Positions 44,262-52,594 of a stretch of DNA of 64,000 nucleotides are shown here, piece by piece. The stretch is taken from assembly GCA_039679645.1 (NCBI GenBank), contig JBDKUO010000069.1:1-64000 (forward strand), given 5' to 3'. Position 1 is the first letter of the stretch; each line of letters starts with the position of its first letter. Source of the DNA: Armatimonadota bacterium (GTDB lineage Bacteria; Armatimonadota; UBA5829). The notes under the pieces were generated by a model. The model was not told where the DNA came from, did no database searches, and saw nothing but the letters and a program-made list of their open reading frames with translations. Made by a program: the position numbers and the translations under genes.

Positions 44262-44441
44262 TCAATCCTCCGCTTCGGCACGCTCGGCTCTAGGCTCTTC
44301 GATGAAAATATACTCGTCGGAGTTGCAGTCGAACTCCTCCTCGCAGGCGGCGCTGCAAAAATAATACATTTCTCCTTCATACTCGCTCTTGTATGGAGTA
44401 TCTGACGATATATACTGTCCGCATACTGGGTCTTTAGGCAT
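44262..44441 (-). CDS. Small YHS-domain protein
   Basis: 59 residues from the ATG at 44441, which has GGAGGCG upstream and begins MPKDPVCGQYI, the usual YHS start. The domain has DPVCG, then YFCSAACEEEFD with the C-C pair that may bind metal. An acidic tail follows. YHS domains occur in metal-ATPases, monooxygenases and small stand-alone proteins; the function here is unknown. Confidence 0.8.
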   Translation of the reverse strand: MPKDPVCGQYISSDTPYKSEYEGEMYYFCSAACEEEFDCNSDEYIFIEEPRAERAEAED

Positions 44442-44513
44442 GATGGACGCCTCCTTTGACTCTGGTAACGAAGATATCATACCTGTGCAGGAGCGATAAT
44501 AAACGCGAAACGG

Positions 44514-45557
44514 TTACTTGATTTGAGGGTTCCACCATGCACTGGTGAAGGATGTTTCAATCTGGCTTGAGGTCGGGTTGGCGCCAAGCGCTTCCACAGT
44601 CTTTCGGACTATGTCGCCTACGAAAGCGATCTGTGTAGATGATTCGCCACTTGGCGTTACCACACAGCGCACGGTAACTGTCTTGACCTCTGTATTTGCG
44701 GCAAATGCAGCCTTTGCAACTGCTGCCGATGTGGTCAGGATCGAGCCTTTGTTTACCGAAGAAGCAGGAACAGAATATGTTACGATCACAACGGCCTGGC
44801 GCGGGTCAGCTATGACATCATCTACTTTTGCTGAACCGATACCGCCGGCCTGGGATATGTCCTGATTGATCTTGACCTCGGCTGGAGTCCTGGTAGAGCT
44901 TGAACCGGAGCCGGAGAGAGAATCGGTTTTTTGTGATTGTGTCGATTCATCCACCGAATTGCCTGCCTGGGCTCGAATCGGCGGGGCTGCCTGGTCAATA
45001 TTCGCGGAGGACGATTCAGACTGCGGCCTTGGACTTGACTGCGATGAATAATCCTCGTTTTTATGCTTGCCGGTGAGGATGAGAGCAAATACTACCACGA
45101 CAATAAACACCACTGCCATAGAAACAGCCCAGATGCGGGTATGATTCTCAAATATTCTGAAGCGATCCTTTGACTTGACTGCCGTGCCGCCTTGGGCTAT
45201 CAGATCTTTCACCTGTTTAAGCCGGGCACGATCAGAGGTGCTGTCGGGGTTCATCTCAAGGGCCATCTGGAACCATATAACAGAGTCATCAAGCATACCA
45301 CGCTCCTGGTATATCACTCCCAACAACGACGCTATGTCCGAATTGCCCGGATCGACGCGCAGAGCTTCGGTAGCATCAGCAATGGCTTCATCCCATTCTT
45401 TTCGTATGCGGTGAAGGTTCGCCGAGGTCAAATGCGCGCCAACTTCAAGCGTGGATATCCGGCTCGTGCCAACGCCCGAAGTCAGGTCCTTTCCGCACTT
45501 CGGACAGAAGTGAACGCCCTCGTCAAGGATTAAATTACAGTCTTCACACTTTAACAT
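44514..45557 (-). CDS. Zinc-ribbon/TPR membrane protein
   Basis: 347 residues from the ATG at 45557, where MLKCEDCNLILDEG starts a zinc ribbon (CxxC with later CPKC). Residues 50-120 hold two or three TPR-like helical pairs (WDEAIADATEALRVDPGN, DSVIWFQMALEMNPDS). One membrane helix (about 142-162) is followed by a Ser/Gln-rich linker and a beta/alpha domain at the C-terminus (AVVIVTYSVPASSV). A cytoplasmic TPR face and an exported C-terminal domain are predicted. The longer frame from 45596 overlaps the HEPN gene and adds 13 unlikely residues. Last gene of the nusB-folD run. Confidence 0.6.
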   Translation of the reverse strand: MLKCEDCNLILDEGVHFCPKCGKDLTSGVGTSRISTLEVGAHLTSANLHRIRKEWDEAIADATEALRVDPGNSDIASLLGVIYQERGMLDDSVIWFQMALEMNPDSTSDRARLKQVKDLIAQGGTAVKSKDRFRIFENHTRIWAVSMAVVFIVVVVFALILTGKHKNEDYSSQSSPRPQSESSSANIDQAAPPIRAQAGNSVDESTQSQKTDSLSGSGSSSTRTPAEVKINQDISQAGGIGSAKVDDVIADPRQAVVIVTYSVPASSVNKGSILTTSAAVAKAAFAANTEVKTVTVRCVVTPSGESSTQIAFVGDIVRKTVEALGANPTSSQIETSFTSAWWNPQIK

Positions 45558-45564
45558 TGTTCTA

Positions 45565-45957
45565 TCAGCAGCCCATGCCCGACCTAAGCGTATCAATCAT
45601 TGTGATTGCCTGGTCTAAAGACTCTCTTACTTCAGCAACTGTAATGCCGACCGACATCGGCATTGGATAACGATTTATAAAATAATAGCCGCTGGCCTTT
45701 TGGCACAAATGCCTGAAGTCTTCTAGAGAAGAATCGTAGGTAAGCGCTTCATTGAGTAGCGCCTCCAGATCATGGATCCGCATGAGTTGCCAACCATGAT
45801 ATAACAAATACGCCTTGAGGTGCTTCTCAACGGTCTGCTGCACAAAGAAGCCTGCAGCATCAGGGTCGTCATCGTCCAGCATTCGCTTTGCTCTATCCAA
45901 ATCAGACTGAGCGATATTCAGCCAGTCACTCGGATATGAAGACTCTTTAGGCGTCAT
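45565..45957 (-). CDS. HEPN-domain protein, partner of the nucleotidyltransferase
   Basis: 130 residues, all helical, matching the HEPN family (PF05168-like). WLNIAQSDLDRAKRML opens helix 1. FFVQQTVEKHLKAYLLYHG is the central helix and IHDLEALL with a late NRYP segment closes the domain. In HEPN-MNT pairs the HEPN partner is an RNase-like toxin or is neutralised by nucleotide transfer from MNT. The canonical RX4-6H catalytic motif is not clear here, so activity is doubtful. It overlaps the MNT gene by 11 bases. Confidence 0.8.
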   Translation of the reverse strand: MTPKESSYPSDWLNIAQSDLDRAKRMLDDDDPDAAGFFVQQTVEKHLKAYLLYHGWQLMRIHDLEALLNEALTYDSSLEDFRHLCQKASGYYFINRYPMPMSVGITVAEVRESLDQAITMIDTLRSGMGC

Positions 45958-46276
45958 AGAGTACTCTGCCCTCTCGGATGATTTTGGCTACAAACTGATC
46001 ACCCGCAGCAAGTCTGTCGGCAACCTCGCCAGGAGTCATTACAAGTGTATCGATTGGAAGCTTTCGCTCTCGATCGGCCAGTATCCGACGAACAGTCGTC
46101 CATCTATCTATAAAGCGTTCCTGTGTGTCTTTAACGATGAGTAAATCAACATCGCTATCGGAACCTGGGTGACCTTCCGCATATGAGCCGAAGAGTATGA
46201 TTCGCTGCGGAGCATATTCAGCCGCCAGCTTATCTACAATCCTCTTTATTGCAGCATCTTGAAGCATTATTGTCAT
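45947..46276 (-). CDS. MNT-type minimal nucleotidyltransferase
   Basis: 109 residues. The polymerase-beta-fold motif GSYAEGHPGSDSDVDL gives GS and the paired Asp (DVD) that hold metal, with a third acidic residue in LPIDTLV. With the overlapping HEPN gene it makes a HEPN-MNT pair, known in several cases as a toxin-antitoxin module in which MNT modifies HEPN. The gene begins five bases after folD, so it is expressed with nusB and folD. Confidence 0.85.
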   Translation of the reverse strand: MTIMLQDAAIKRIVDKLAAEYAPQRIILFGSYAEGHPGSDSDVDLLIVKDTQERFIDRWTTVRRILADRERKLPIDTLVMTPGEVADRLAAGDQFVAKIIREGRVLYDA

Positions 46277-46281
46277 ATTCG

Positions 46282-47139
46282 CTAACCTGAGAATTTCTCT
46301 GCAGCTTTAACGGTTTGAGAGAGCAGCATAGCGATAGTCATCGGGCCGACACCACCGGGAACCGGCGTGATATAACTTGCCCTGCCTGCAGCTTCATCAA
46401 ATTCTACGTCTCCAACGTCGTGAGAAGTGCCCTCGACTTTATTATAACCCGCATCGACCACGACTGCGCCTTCTTTTATCCAACTGCCCTTTATAAACTC
46501 GGGCTTGCCTATCGCTGCTACCAAAATATCAGCTCTGCCAACTACATCCGCAAGGTTTTGTGTGCGTGAGTGGCATATAGTGACTGTAGCGTGCCTTTCG
46601 AGCAGAGCCAGCGCAACCGGCTTGCCCAGGATGATACTCCGCCCTACTACAACAGCTTCCTTTCCCTTAATCTCAATACCGTATCGCTCAAGGAGTGTAA
46701 CAATTCCAAGCGGAGTGCAGGACACAAAATCGGCTGTGCCTAAAACCAGCCTGCCCAGGCTCATAGCGCTGATGCCGTCGACGTCCTTATCGACCGAGAC
46801 AGTCGCGAGAATATCCAGCTCATCCAGATGAGACGGGACCGGATGCTGCACCATAATTCCATGAACGGTCGGGTCATTATTGAGCCTGGCTATAACGTCT
46901 TTGACCTGCTGCTGAGTGCTGTCTGCGGGCAGTTCAATCAGGTCGGAGATCATGCCCGTGGCCTCGCAGGCCTTTTTCTTCATGCGGGTATATGTCACGG
47001 AAGCCGGGTCAGTTCCTACCAGAATCACAGATAACCTGGGAGTAATACCCTTCTCGCTCTTCAGCTTCTCTACACGCCCGGCAAGCTCCGCGCGAATCTC
47101 TTTTGCCGTCGCGCTGCCGTCAAGAATCTTCGCCTGCAA
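46282..47139 (-). CDS. folD: Bifunctional methylene-THF dehydrogenase/cyclohydrolase
   Basis: 285 residues. FolD interconverts 5,10-methylene-, methenyl- and 10-formyl-tetrahydrofolate. YTRMKKKACEATG carries the catalytic Lys and Tyr. HGIMVQHPVP, the NADP site VVVGRSIILGKPVA and PVPGGVGPMTIAMLL are family motifs. The start overlaps the nusB end by 20 bases, so expression is coupled. Confidence 0.95.
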   Translation of the reverse strand: MQAKILDGSATAKEIRAELAGRVEKLKSEKGITPRLSVILVGTDPASVTYTRMKKKACEATGMISDLIELPADSTQQQVKDVIARLNNDPTVHGIMVQHPVPSHLDELDILATVSVDKDVDGISAMSLGRLVLGTADFVSCTPLGIVTLLERYGIEIKGKEAVVVGRSIILGKPVALALLERHATVTICHSRTQNLADVVGRADILVAAIGKPEFIKGSWIKEGAVVVDAGYNKVEGTSHDVGDVEFDEAAGRASYITPVPGGVGPMTIAMLLSQTVKAAEKFSG

Positions 47140-47590
47140 CCTCTTCCTCCTTGGACTCCATCTCTCTCAGGTAGGCCGCCAATACACCGTTTACGAACTT
47201 GCCCGACTCAGCCGTGGAGAACTTCTTTGCCATCTCAACAGCCTCATCTACCGCGACAATCGGCGGGACCGAGTCAACATGGTCTATCTCAAAGATAGCT
47301 ATTCTAAGTATGTTGCGGTCTACCGCAGGCTGGCGGTCCACCGGCCAGCCCTGCGCCAGCCTGGATATATGCGAATCAAGCTCAGATAGATGCTCCCTGA
47401 CACCCCTGGCAAGCAAATCAGCATATGCTCGCACCTCTTCTGCCTTCTCGGGATGCTTTGTTCCGAGACTGCTCAGGTCGGCGAACTCCATCGCTGTGCC
47501 AATCGCCTCTTCAAAAGGCATGCCGCAGGAGCCTGTCTGATATAAAATATTAAGGGCGAGTTCCCTCGCCGCTCGTCTGGTCTTTTTCAT
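47120..47590 (-). CDS. nusB: Transcription antitermination protein NusB
   Basis: 156 residues from the ATG at 47590 (MKKTRRAARELALNILYQ), the normal NusB opening; the longer frame to 47620 overlaps the gene upstream. NusB binds boxA RNA with NusE. DRNILRIAIFEI and VDEAVEMAKKFSTAESGKFVNGVLA are the family's two C-terminal helical motifs. An acidic tail ends the protein. Confidence 0.92.
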   Translation of the reverse strand: MKKTRRAARELALNILYQTGSCGMPFEEAIGTAMEFADLSSLGTKHPEKAEEVRAYADLLARGVREHLSELDSHISRLAQGWPVDRQPAVDRNILRIAIFEIDHVDSVPPIVAVDEAVEMAKKFSTAESGKFVNGVLAAYLREMESKEEEVAGEDS

Positions 47591-47609
47591 GTTATACTTG
47601 CCGGTCCGT

Positions 47610-47864
47610 TCAAGCCGCACTTAGTGTCTCATATTCACCAGAAGTGTATGTAAAGATTGTGGATACTTGAACGGCTTTGGCACCCAAGCTCTTGCGCAAT
47701 ACATCCCACAATCTTTTCTGCCTGTCTGTCTGGCTAAGACCGGCAAATCCATCCCATACTAGAAATCCACTAATTTTACCGGATACAGTGTCGGTATCCG
47801 CAATAAACATACTGCCCTCAAAATCGTGTTCGACCGCTGTCTTCACTTCATCTTTGTTATCCAT
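47610..47864 (-). CDS. Small partner of a HEPN protein
   Basis: 84 residues, not recognised by name. It has SGFLVWDGFAGLSQTDRQKRLW followed by DVLRKSLGAKAVQVSTIFTYT (each cut below 20 residues in meaning: a beta-strand, a short helix, then a final strand). The sequence is compact and alpha/beta. It overlaps the HEPN gene upstream by 22 bases. This is the layout of two-gene toxin-antitoxin-like modules; which one is the toxin is unknown. Confidence 0.6.
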   Translation of the reverse strand: MDNKDEVKTAVEHDFEGSMFIADTDTVSGKISGFLVWDGFAGLSQTDRQKRLWDVLRKSLGAKAVQVSTIFTYTSGEYETLSAA

Positions 47865-48292
47865 TTCATCTCTCCAAAACCAACTATTTCATGCGCTAGT
47901 TCTCGCACAATCCGAGCATTTTCTTTAAGTGCATCCCCTCTTATTTTACGATCAAGTTCAGCATCCTTGAAGTACCTTCTAAGTGATTGTTCCGAAAAAT
48001 ACCTGTGATTACTTCTCCATCGCAGATTCATCTCGCCAATCTTTGCATCCCATTCTCTCCTTGATATATCCGATACTATATCAAGGAATCCCGAGACAGC
48101 CAGCCTGGCTAGATCATGGCGAGAATAGAATTTCTCTTGCTTATGATGCCTCACATATGCTCGCAATATGCACTCAACCGACACTCCAGAGTAGTAATGA
48201 GCGACCATAAAATCTTTTCTGTCGTAGGCACGTCTTGCGTGATCTAAATGTTCGAGAGCCGCAGCACGATAATCACTATTATTCAGTCTCAT
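47843..48292 (-). CDS. HEPN-like domain protein
   Basis: 149 residues. Helical with ALEHLDHARRAYDRKDFM and HYYSGVSVECILRAYVRHH, the pattern of helix 1 and the central helix of HEPN domains, followed by SRHDLARLAV. An Arg and His pair (RH in YSRHDL) could be part of the HEPN site, but spacing to the family motif is uncertain. It overlaps a small alpha/beta partner rather than an MNT. It lies 23 bases after accC's stop and upstream of nusB. Confidence 0.65.
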   Translation of the reverse strand: MRLNNSDYRAAALEHLDHARRAYDRKDFMVAHYYSGVSVECILRAYVRHHKQEKFYSRHDLARLAVSGFLDIVSDISRREWDAKIGEMNLRWRSNHRYFSEQSLRRYFKDAELDRKIRGDALKENARIVRELAHEIVGFGEMKWITKMK

Positions 48293-48315
48293 ATAAACGA
48301 TCCTGCATCAAAAGA

Positions 48316-49662
48316 TCAGCCTGCATTCATTCGCCGCGGAATGAAGCTCGTCGAAAGCTCTCCTTTTCGGAAATATGCGTTGGAAAGAATCTCCATCTGA
48401 TATGAGATATTGGTCTTGACACCTTCTATCTCATACTCGGAAAGACAGCGCTGCATCCGCGCGATGGCTTCGTCACGGTCCTTGCCCCAGACAATCAACT
48501 TGGCAAGCATGGCATCGTAATAAGGCGGAATCTCGTAGCCGCCGTATATATGCGTATCGACCCGCACGCCGATGCCTCCCGGCACCGCAAGATGGCGGAT
48601 CGTGCCGACCGATGGAGCAAAGTTATTGGACGGGTCTTCGGCTATGATCCTGCACTCGATGGCGTGGCCGTTGATCTTGATGTCCTTCTGGCTAACATCA
48701 AGCTTTTCGCCTGCTGCGACCCTGATCTGCTCTTTGACGATGTCCATACCGGTCACAAACTCAGTTACCGGATGCTCGACCTGCACGCGGGTGTTCATCT
48801 CCATAAAGTAGAAATCGCCGTTCTTGTCCAGCAAATACTCCACCGTGCCCGCGTTAGCATAACCGACCGCTTTTGCAAGCTTGACAGCCGCCTCACCCAT
48901 TCTGCTGCGGATCGCAGGAGTTACGGCCACAGAAGGCGCTTCTTCGAGGAGCTTCTGGTTCCGGCGCTGGATAGAGCATTCGCGCTCGCCAAGGTAGACG
49001 TAATGACCGTGCTCATCGCCTATAATCTGAATCTCGACATGGCGCGGATCTTCGATCTCTTTTTCGATATACATCTCGCCGTTGCCGAACGCGGACTCGG
49101 CTTCGGCTGTGGCGACTCTGAGCTGGCTTGCGAGTTCGTCCTCGCTGTGGACCACACGAATACCGCGTCCGCCGCCGCCCGCGGTAGCCTTGAGCCTGAT
49201 CGGATAGCCCATCTTCTGAGCAGTCTTAAACGCGTCCTGCTCACTTTGGATGGTACCCTTGCTTCCGGGAATAACCGGAACTCCGGCTTTGGCGGCAGTC
49301 TCCTTGGCGCGGGCTTTGTCGCCCATAAGCTCGATAGCGCTTGCCTTTGGGCCGATAAACTTGAGGTTGCATGCTTCACACGCCTCGGCAAAGCTCGCCT
49401 GCTCTGAGAAATAAGCGTAGCCGGGATGAATCGCTTCGGCTCCGGTTATCATTGCAGCCGAGATGATATTGGGCATGTTCAGATAGCTCTCTTTGTTGGC
49501 AGGCGGACCGACGCAGATCGCTTCATCCGCCATGCGCACATGCAGAGAGTTTTTGTCAGCCTCGGAATAGATGGCAACCGTAGCGATTTTCATCTCCTTG
49601 CAAGCCCGGATTATTCTTATAGCTATCTCGCCGCGATTGGCGATAAGTATCTTCTTAAACAA
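48316..49662 (-). CDS. accC: Acetyl-CoA carboxylase, biotin carboxylase subunit
   Basis: 448 residues. AccC carboxylates biotin on AccB using ATP and bicarbonate. IANRGEIAIRIIRACKE is the family N-terminus. The ATP-grasp Gly-rich loop KATAGGGGRGIRV, IEKEIEDPRHVEIQIIGD, the catalytic EMNTRVQVEHPVTE and NGHAIECRI follow. Upstream and separated by a pseudopilin-like gene is accB. The gap holds an A+T-rich 14-base repeat. Carboxyltransferase genes are not in the window. Confidence 0.96.
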   Translation of the reverse strand: MFKKILIANRGEIAIRIIRACKEMKIATVAIYSEADKNSLHVRMADEAICVGPPANKESYLNMPNIISAAMITGAEAIHPGYAYFSEQASFAEACEACNLKFIGPKASAIELMGDKARAKETAAKAGVPVIPGSKGTIQSEQDAFKTAQKMGYPIRLKATAGGGGRGIRVVHSEDELASQLRVATAEAESAFGNGEMYIEKEIEDPRHVEIQIIGDEHGHYVYLGERECSIQRRNQKLLEEAPSVAVTPAIRSRMGEAAVKLAKAVGYANAGTVEYLLDKNGDFYFMEMNTRVQVEHPVTEFVTGMDIVKEQIRVAAGEKLDVSQKDIKINGHAIECRIIAEDPSNNFAPSVGTIRHLAVPGGIGVRVDTHIYGGYEIPPYYDAMLAKLIVWGKDRDEAIARMQRCLSEYEIEGVKTNISYQMEILSNAYFRKGELSTSFIPRRMNAG

Positions 49663-49718
49663 TAGAACCCCTTTCGGGAGTTATGTGTTTTGCGCGTTAT
49701 GTGTTGTGAGTTTGGAAA

Positions 49719-49756
49719 CCCTAAACTCATAACCCTAAACTCATAACTCATAACTA
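49719..49756. repeat. A+T-rich 14-bp tandem word in the accC-pseudopilin gap
   Basis: CCCTAAACTCATAA occurs twice in tandem, followed by CTCATAACTAG. It belongs to the word family at 6590-6622 and 8491-8520. The TAG of the pseudopilin-like gene is at its edge (49754-49756, minus strand). Confidence 0.6.
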
Positions 49757-50149
49757 GAATTTTGCATGCGCCGGGTATGGGCAGTGAACTGTGCCTGTCG
49801 CCGGATCATAGACATATGCCTGGTTGCTGACAGGACACCTCAGATAACCCGGCGCTAGATCGATCTCACGAAGTGACTTTGGATTGCCCTCGGTCGTGGA
49901 CGACGCCTTCTGATTCTCAATAGCTGTCCTGACCTGGTTAAGACGCTGGCGGCAGTCCTCGCCCTTGGCGGTATCCAGCGCCTTGCCGTAGACCGTCTGC
50001 TTCTTACTGCTTTTATCCAGCAGCGGGCTGTCCTTCTTGACGGTTGAAAAATTGCCGCCGGTAAACATCATTGCAGCCACAACGCAAATTATAGCCACTG
50101 AAACAAGCAGGCCTATGAGACTCCAGTTGCCACGATTGTTTATTTTCAT
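49754..50149 (-). CDS. Pseudopilin-like protein between accB and accC
   Basis: 131 residues. A single N-terminal hydrophobic helix (SLIGLLVSVAIICVVAAMMF) sits after NRGN, like a class III/pseudopilin signal, but the usual Glu at +5 is Gly. The end has two Cys (YLRCPVSNQAYVYDPATG and HCPYP), as in the globular heads of some GspG/GspH-like pseudopilins. It is placed between the two acetyl-CoA carboxylase genes, which is unusual. Processing by a prepilin peptidase is not certain. An ordinary membrane-anchored protein remains possible. Confidence 0.55.
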   Translation of the reverse strand: MKINNRGNWSLIGLLVSVAIICVVAAMMFTGGNFSTVKKDSPLLDKSSKKQTVYGKALDTAKGEDCRQRLNQVRTAIENQKASSTTEGNPKSLREIDLAPGYLRCPVSNQAYVYDPATGTVHCPYPAHAKF

Positions 50150-50203
50150 CTTCTTGATCCTCGGCTTACGCCCTCACACCGACCCTCTCCCTCAGGGGGG
50201 AAG

Positions 50204-50614
50204 TTACGCTGCCTCTACTCTGCACAGAGGCTGGCCGTATTCGACGGGCGTGCCGTCCTCGACCATGACCTCAACTACTGTACCGGACACTTCCGAGACC
50301 ACGTCATTGAGCAGTTTCATAGACTCAATTGCGCCTACCACCTGGCCGGACGCAATATGCGAGCCTGCTTTAGTGATACCGTCTTCACTGTGATATATCC
50401 CGACCATAGGCGCGAGTATGTAGAATGCGCCGTCCGGTTCGGGCGCTTCGGCTCGTGTCTGAGCAATTTTCGGCATCTTCTTACGAGCGACAGCGAGCTT
50501 GGTATTTCCGCCCTTTACGATATGCACACTGAAAGCGCCCTTGCGCACCGACAGCTCCTGCGTGCGGGAGCTTTCCAGCACTTTTATGAGTTCTTCGATT
50601 TTCCCTATATCCAT
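50204..50614 (-). CDS. accB: Biotin carboxyl carrier protein of acetyl-CoA carboxylase
   Basis: 136 residues. The C-terminal biotinyl domain has AIESMKLLN with the biotinylated Lys at about 100, and the capping segment APMVGIYHSED with the usual thumb-like insert. A short Ala/Pro-rich linker follows an N-terminal helical part. It lies 40 bases after a membrane-protein gene and before the pseudopilin-like gene. Confidence 0.95.
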   Translation of the reverse strand: MDIGKIEELIKVLESSRTQELSVRKGAFSVHIVKGGNTKLAVARKKMPKIAQTRAEAPEPDGAFYILAPMVGIYHSEDGITKAGSHIASGQVVGAIESMKLLNDVVSEVSGTVVEVMVEDGTPVEYGQPLCRVEAA

Positions 50615-50654
50615 TCTTCACCTAGGTGGTTATTTACCGTCATTTCGAGCAAGG

Positions 50655-51755
50655 CTAGACCTGCAAATCAAAAATCAGATATTCGAGAGTCCGCAGCGTA
50701 TAGCTGATCAGAATAATAGCCAGCCAGACTATCGCTATGTTGGTCAACATACGCCCGTCGGATGCATACGCTGTGCTTGTAACCGACTTATAAGAAAGAA
50801 AGCCGACAAACTGATCGGTCTTCTGAAAAGCTGTCGTGATATACCAGGAAAGCTGACTATAAAAAAAATACAGCGCGAATATTACGGCTGGAAAAACCAT
50901 TGGGCTAAGCAGCCGATATTTCTGCCGCTGATGCTCCGCATATATTCCACAGCGACGACACCTGATACGTTTGACCTTAGCGCTCACCTTAGGCTTCTTG
51001 CTCTGTCCGTCCAAACCCAGGCTGTGCAGTATGCCTTTGTAGCTCTCGTTTTCTTCACCCTGGCTAGCCATCGCCATCAAAATTGTATGCTCATCGCAAT
51101 AACACCCGGTTTTGATCCGCCAGCAGGGCCGCTTTTTTTGAAAAGCCGGACACACCCGCTTTACAAACTCCCGGCAATAGGCCATGTCCCAGCAGTTGCC
51201 ATAAAACTTAGGCTTCTTTTTCTTCTCGCGTTCCCTTTCGTCTCCCCAACGCGTTTCCATTACACGTTTTGACGAAATGCCGCGCCAGATACGCAGTATG
51301 CAGTCTCGTACTACAAGCACCAACCCCGGCAGCGCGCAAATCGCTCCGATAACGCAAAACTCATTTACAATTGCGAGCGCCAACCCTGCCGCACGCGCAT
51401 TTTGAACATGAACAAACCGCGCAAGAGCCTCGGGCGTGCCAAAATATAGCAATATGCCTAGTACTGAAAGCGTCTGGCCGACTAACTCGTCATAAAGGAG
51501 ACGGATTATGACCGATACTACTATCGCCAGGCTCGCAATAGTAAGCGCCTTACATGAAATGACCGCACTATTAATCAGATAATCGCTGTCCGCTACGGAA
51601 AGCTTGTCTATATGGGCAAGGCGCGGCCCGAAGATTACCCACAGCAAATAAGTGACAGTCACTGCTGCAACGGGTATTCCTATCTTCAGACCCAAAGAGC
51701 TGATATTATCCAAAAGAGCAAATATCCAGCTCTTGGTGTGCGACTTAAGTGCCAA
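50655..51755 (-). CDS. Polytopic membrane protein with a Cys-rich cytoplasmic loop
   Basis: 366 residues, not recognised. About four membrane helices (20-45, 65-85, 93-115, 130-155) precede a charged loop (160-270) with seven or eight Cys in spacings like NCWDMAYCREF, RVCPAFQ, PCWRIKTGCYCDE, then a CRRCG knuckle. Two to three helices end the protein. The Cys spacing suggests metal or Fe-S binding. It is upstream of accB on the same strand and after efp. Confidence 0.55.
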   Translation of the reverse strand: MALKSHTKSWIFALLDNISSLGLKIGIPVAAVTVTYLLWVIFGPRLAHIDKLSVADSDYLINSAVISCKALTIASLAIVVSVIIRLLYDELVGQTLSVLGILLYFGTPEALARFVHVQNARAAGLALAIVNEFCVIGAICALPGLVLVVRDCILRIWRGISSKRVMETRWGDEREREKKKKPKFYGNCWDMAYCREFVKRVCPAFQKKRPCWRIKTGCYCDEHTILMAMASQGEENESYKGILHSLGLDGQSKKPKVSAKVKRIRCRRCGIYAEHQRQKYRLLSPMVFPAVIFALYFFYSQLSWYITTAFQKTDQFVGFLSYKSVTSTAYASDGRMLTNIAIVWLAIILISYTLRTLEYLIFDLQV

Positions 51756-51900
51756 TCTCAGAGCCTCCTTCGGCCAGGAAACTGACGAAGTATCAAAAAA
51801 CCATCTACCTGGTCAGTGTAATCAGTTCGCGGTTGTAACCCATACTCCTGCATGGACTAAAGCTAAAAACGGTATTACACAAGAGAGCGGGCAAGTGTAG

Positions 51901-52461
51901 CTAATCTTTGACTCGCTCCAGGTAGTCGTTTGTGCGCGTATCGACTTTTATCTTATCACCGATATTGATAAAGAAAGGAACCTGCACAACCGCGCCGGAT
52001 TCGATTGTGGCGGGCTTGCTGCCGCCGGAAGCTGTGTTGCCCTTCTCGCCCGGCTCGGTCTCGACTATTTCCGCCTCAATAGTATACGGCAATTCTACAT
52101 TTATCAGTTCGCCCTGATGCGAAAGCGCGGTCACTTCGAGGCCTTCCTTGAGATATTTCACTCCGTCGCCGATCTTCTCCTTGGGCACAGGGCTCATCTC
52201 GTAGGACTCGGTGTCCATGAAGAAGTATTCGCCGTCCTGCTCATAGCTGAACTGAAGCGGGTAGCGCTCTAAAATCGCCTGATCCATCTTCTCGCCGGCG
52301 CGCCATGTCTTTTCGATCACACCGCCTGTGCGCACATTTTTGAGCTTGCTGCGCACAAATGCGCCGCCTTTACCGGGCTTGACGTGCTGAAACTCCACAA
52401 TCGTGAATATGTCATTGTCGACAATTATCGACAAGCCGTTCCTGAAATCGCTGGTGTCCAT
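51901..52461 (-). CDS. efp: Elongation factor P
   Basis: 186 residues from the ATG at 52461, the normal EF-P length and start (MDTSDFRNGL). The loop HVKPGKGGAFVR carries the conserved Lys31 that reaches into the peptidyl-transferase centre. Domains II and III (EYFFMDTESYE, VVQVPFFINIGDKIKVDTRT) are complete. EF-P relieves stalling at polyproline. The longer frame to 52611 is an artefact of a tandem repeat, and the promoter lies inside it. Confidence 0.95.
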   Translation of the reverse strand: MDTSDFRNGLSIIVDNDIFTIVEFQHVKPGKGGAFVRSKLKNVRTGGVIEKTWRAGEKMDQAILERYPLQFSYEQDGEYFFMDTESYEMSPVPKEKIGDGVKYLKEGLEVTALSHQGELINVELPYTIEAEIVETEPGEKGNTASGGSKPATIESGAVVQVPFFINIGDKIKVDTRTNDYLERVKD

Positions 52462-52492
52462 TTGTCCTCCAAACTTATGCGTCTTCGCTCGA

Positions 52493-52522
52493 ATTATAGC
52501 ATATGGCGGTATATGGCGGCAA
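52493..52522 (-). promoter_or_regulatory. Promoter of efp
   Basis: TTGCCG (52517-52522) and TATAAT (52493-52498) on the minus strand have an 18-base spacer. TTTGGAGGACAA precedes the ATG at 52461. Confidence 0.55.
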
Positions 52523-52549
52523 ATTAGAGGGATTATATATCGTTTGATC

Positions 52550-52594
52550 GTTGATCGTCTGATCGTTGATCGTCTGGTCGTTGATCGTCTGATC
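52550..52594. repeat. Three tandem copies of a 15-bp unit upstream of efp
   Basis: GTTGATCGTCTGATC is repeated three times, the second copy with one change. A partial copy precedes it. The next stretch can pair GATCGTGTA (52591-52599) with TACACGATC (52614-52622). It fills the efp-ROK kinase gap. Confidence 0.85.

Noticed and set aside
44002-44265. Minus-strand frame of 87 codons between the YHS and TauE/SafE genes
   Set aside because: It is made of hairpin sequence, starts inside the YHS gene's end and has no ribosome-binding site or recognisable motif.
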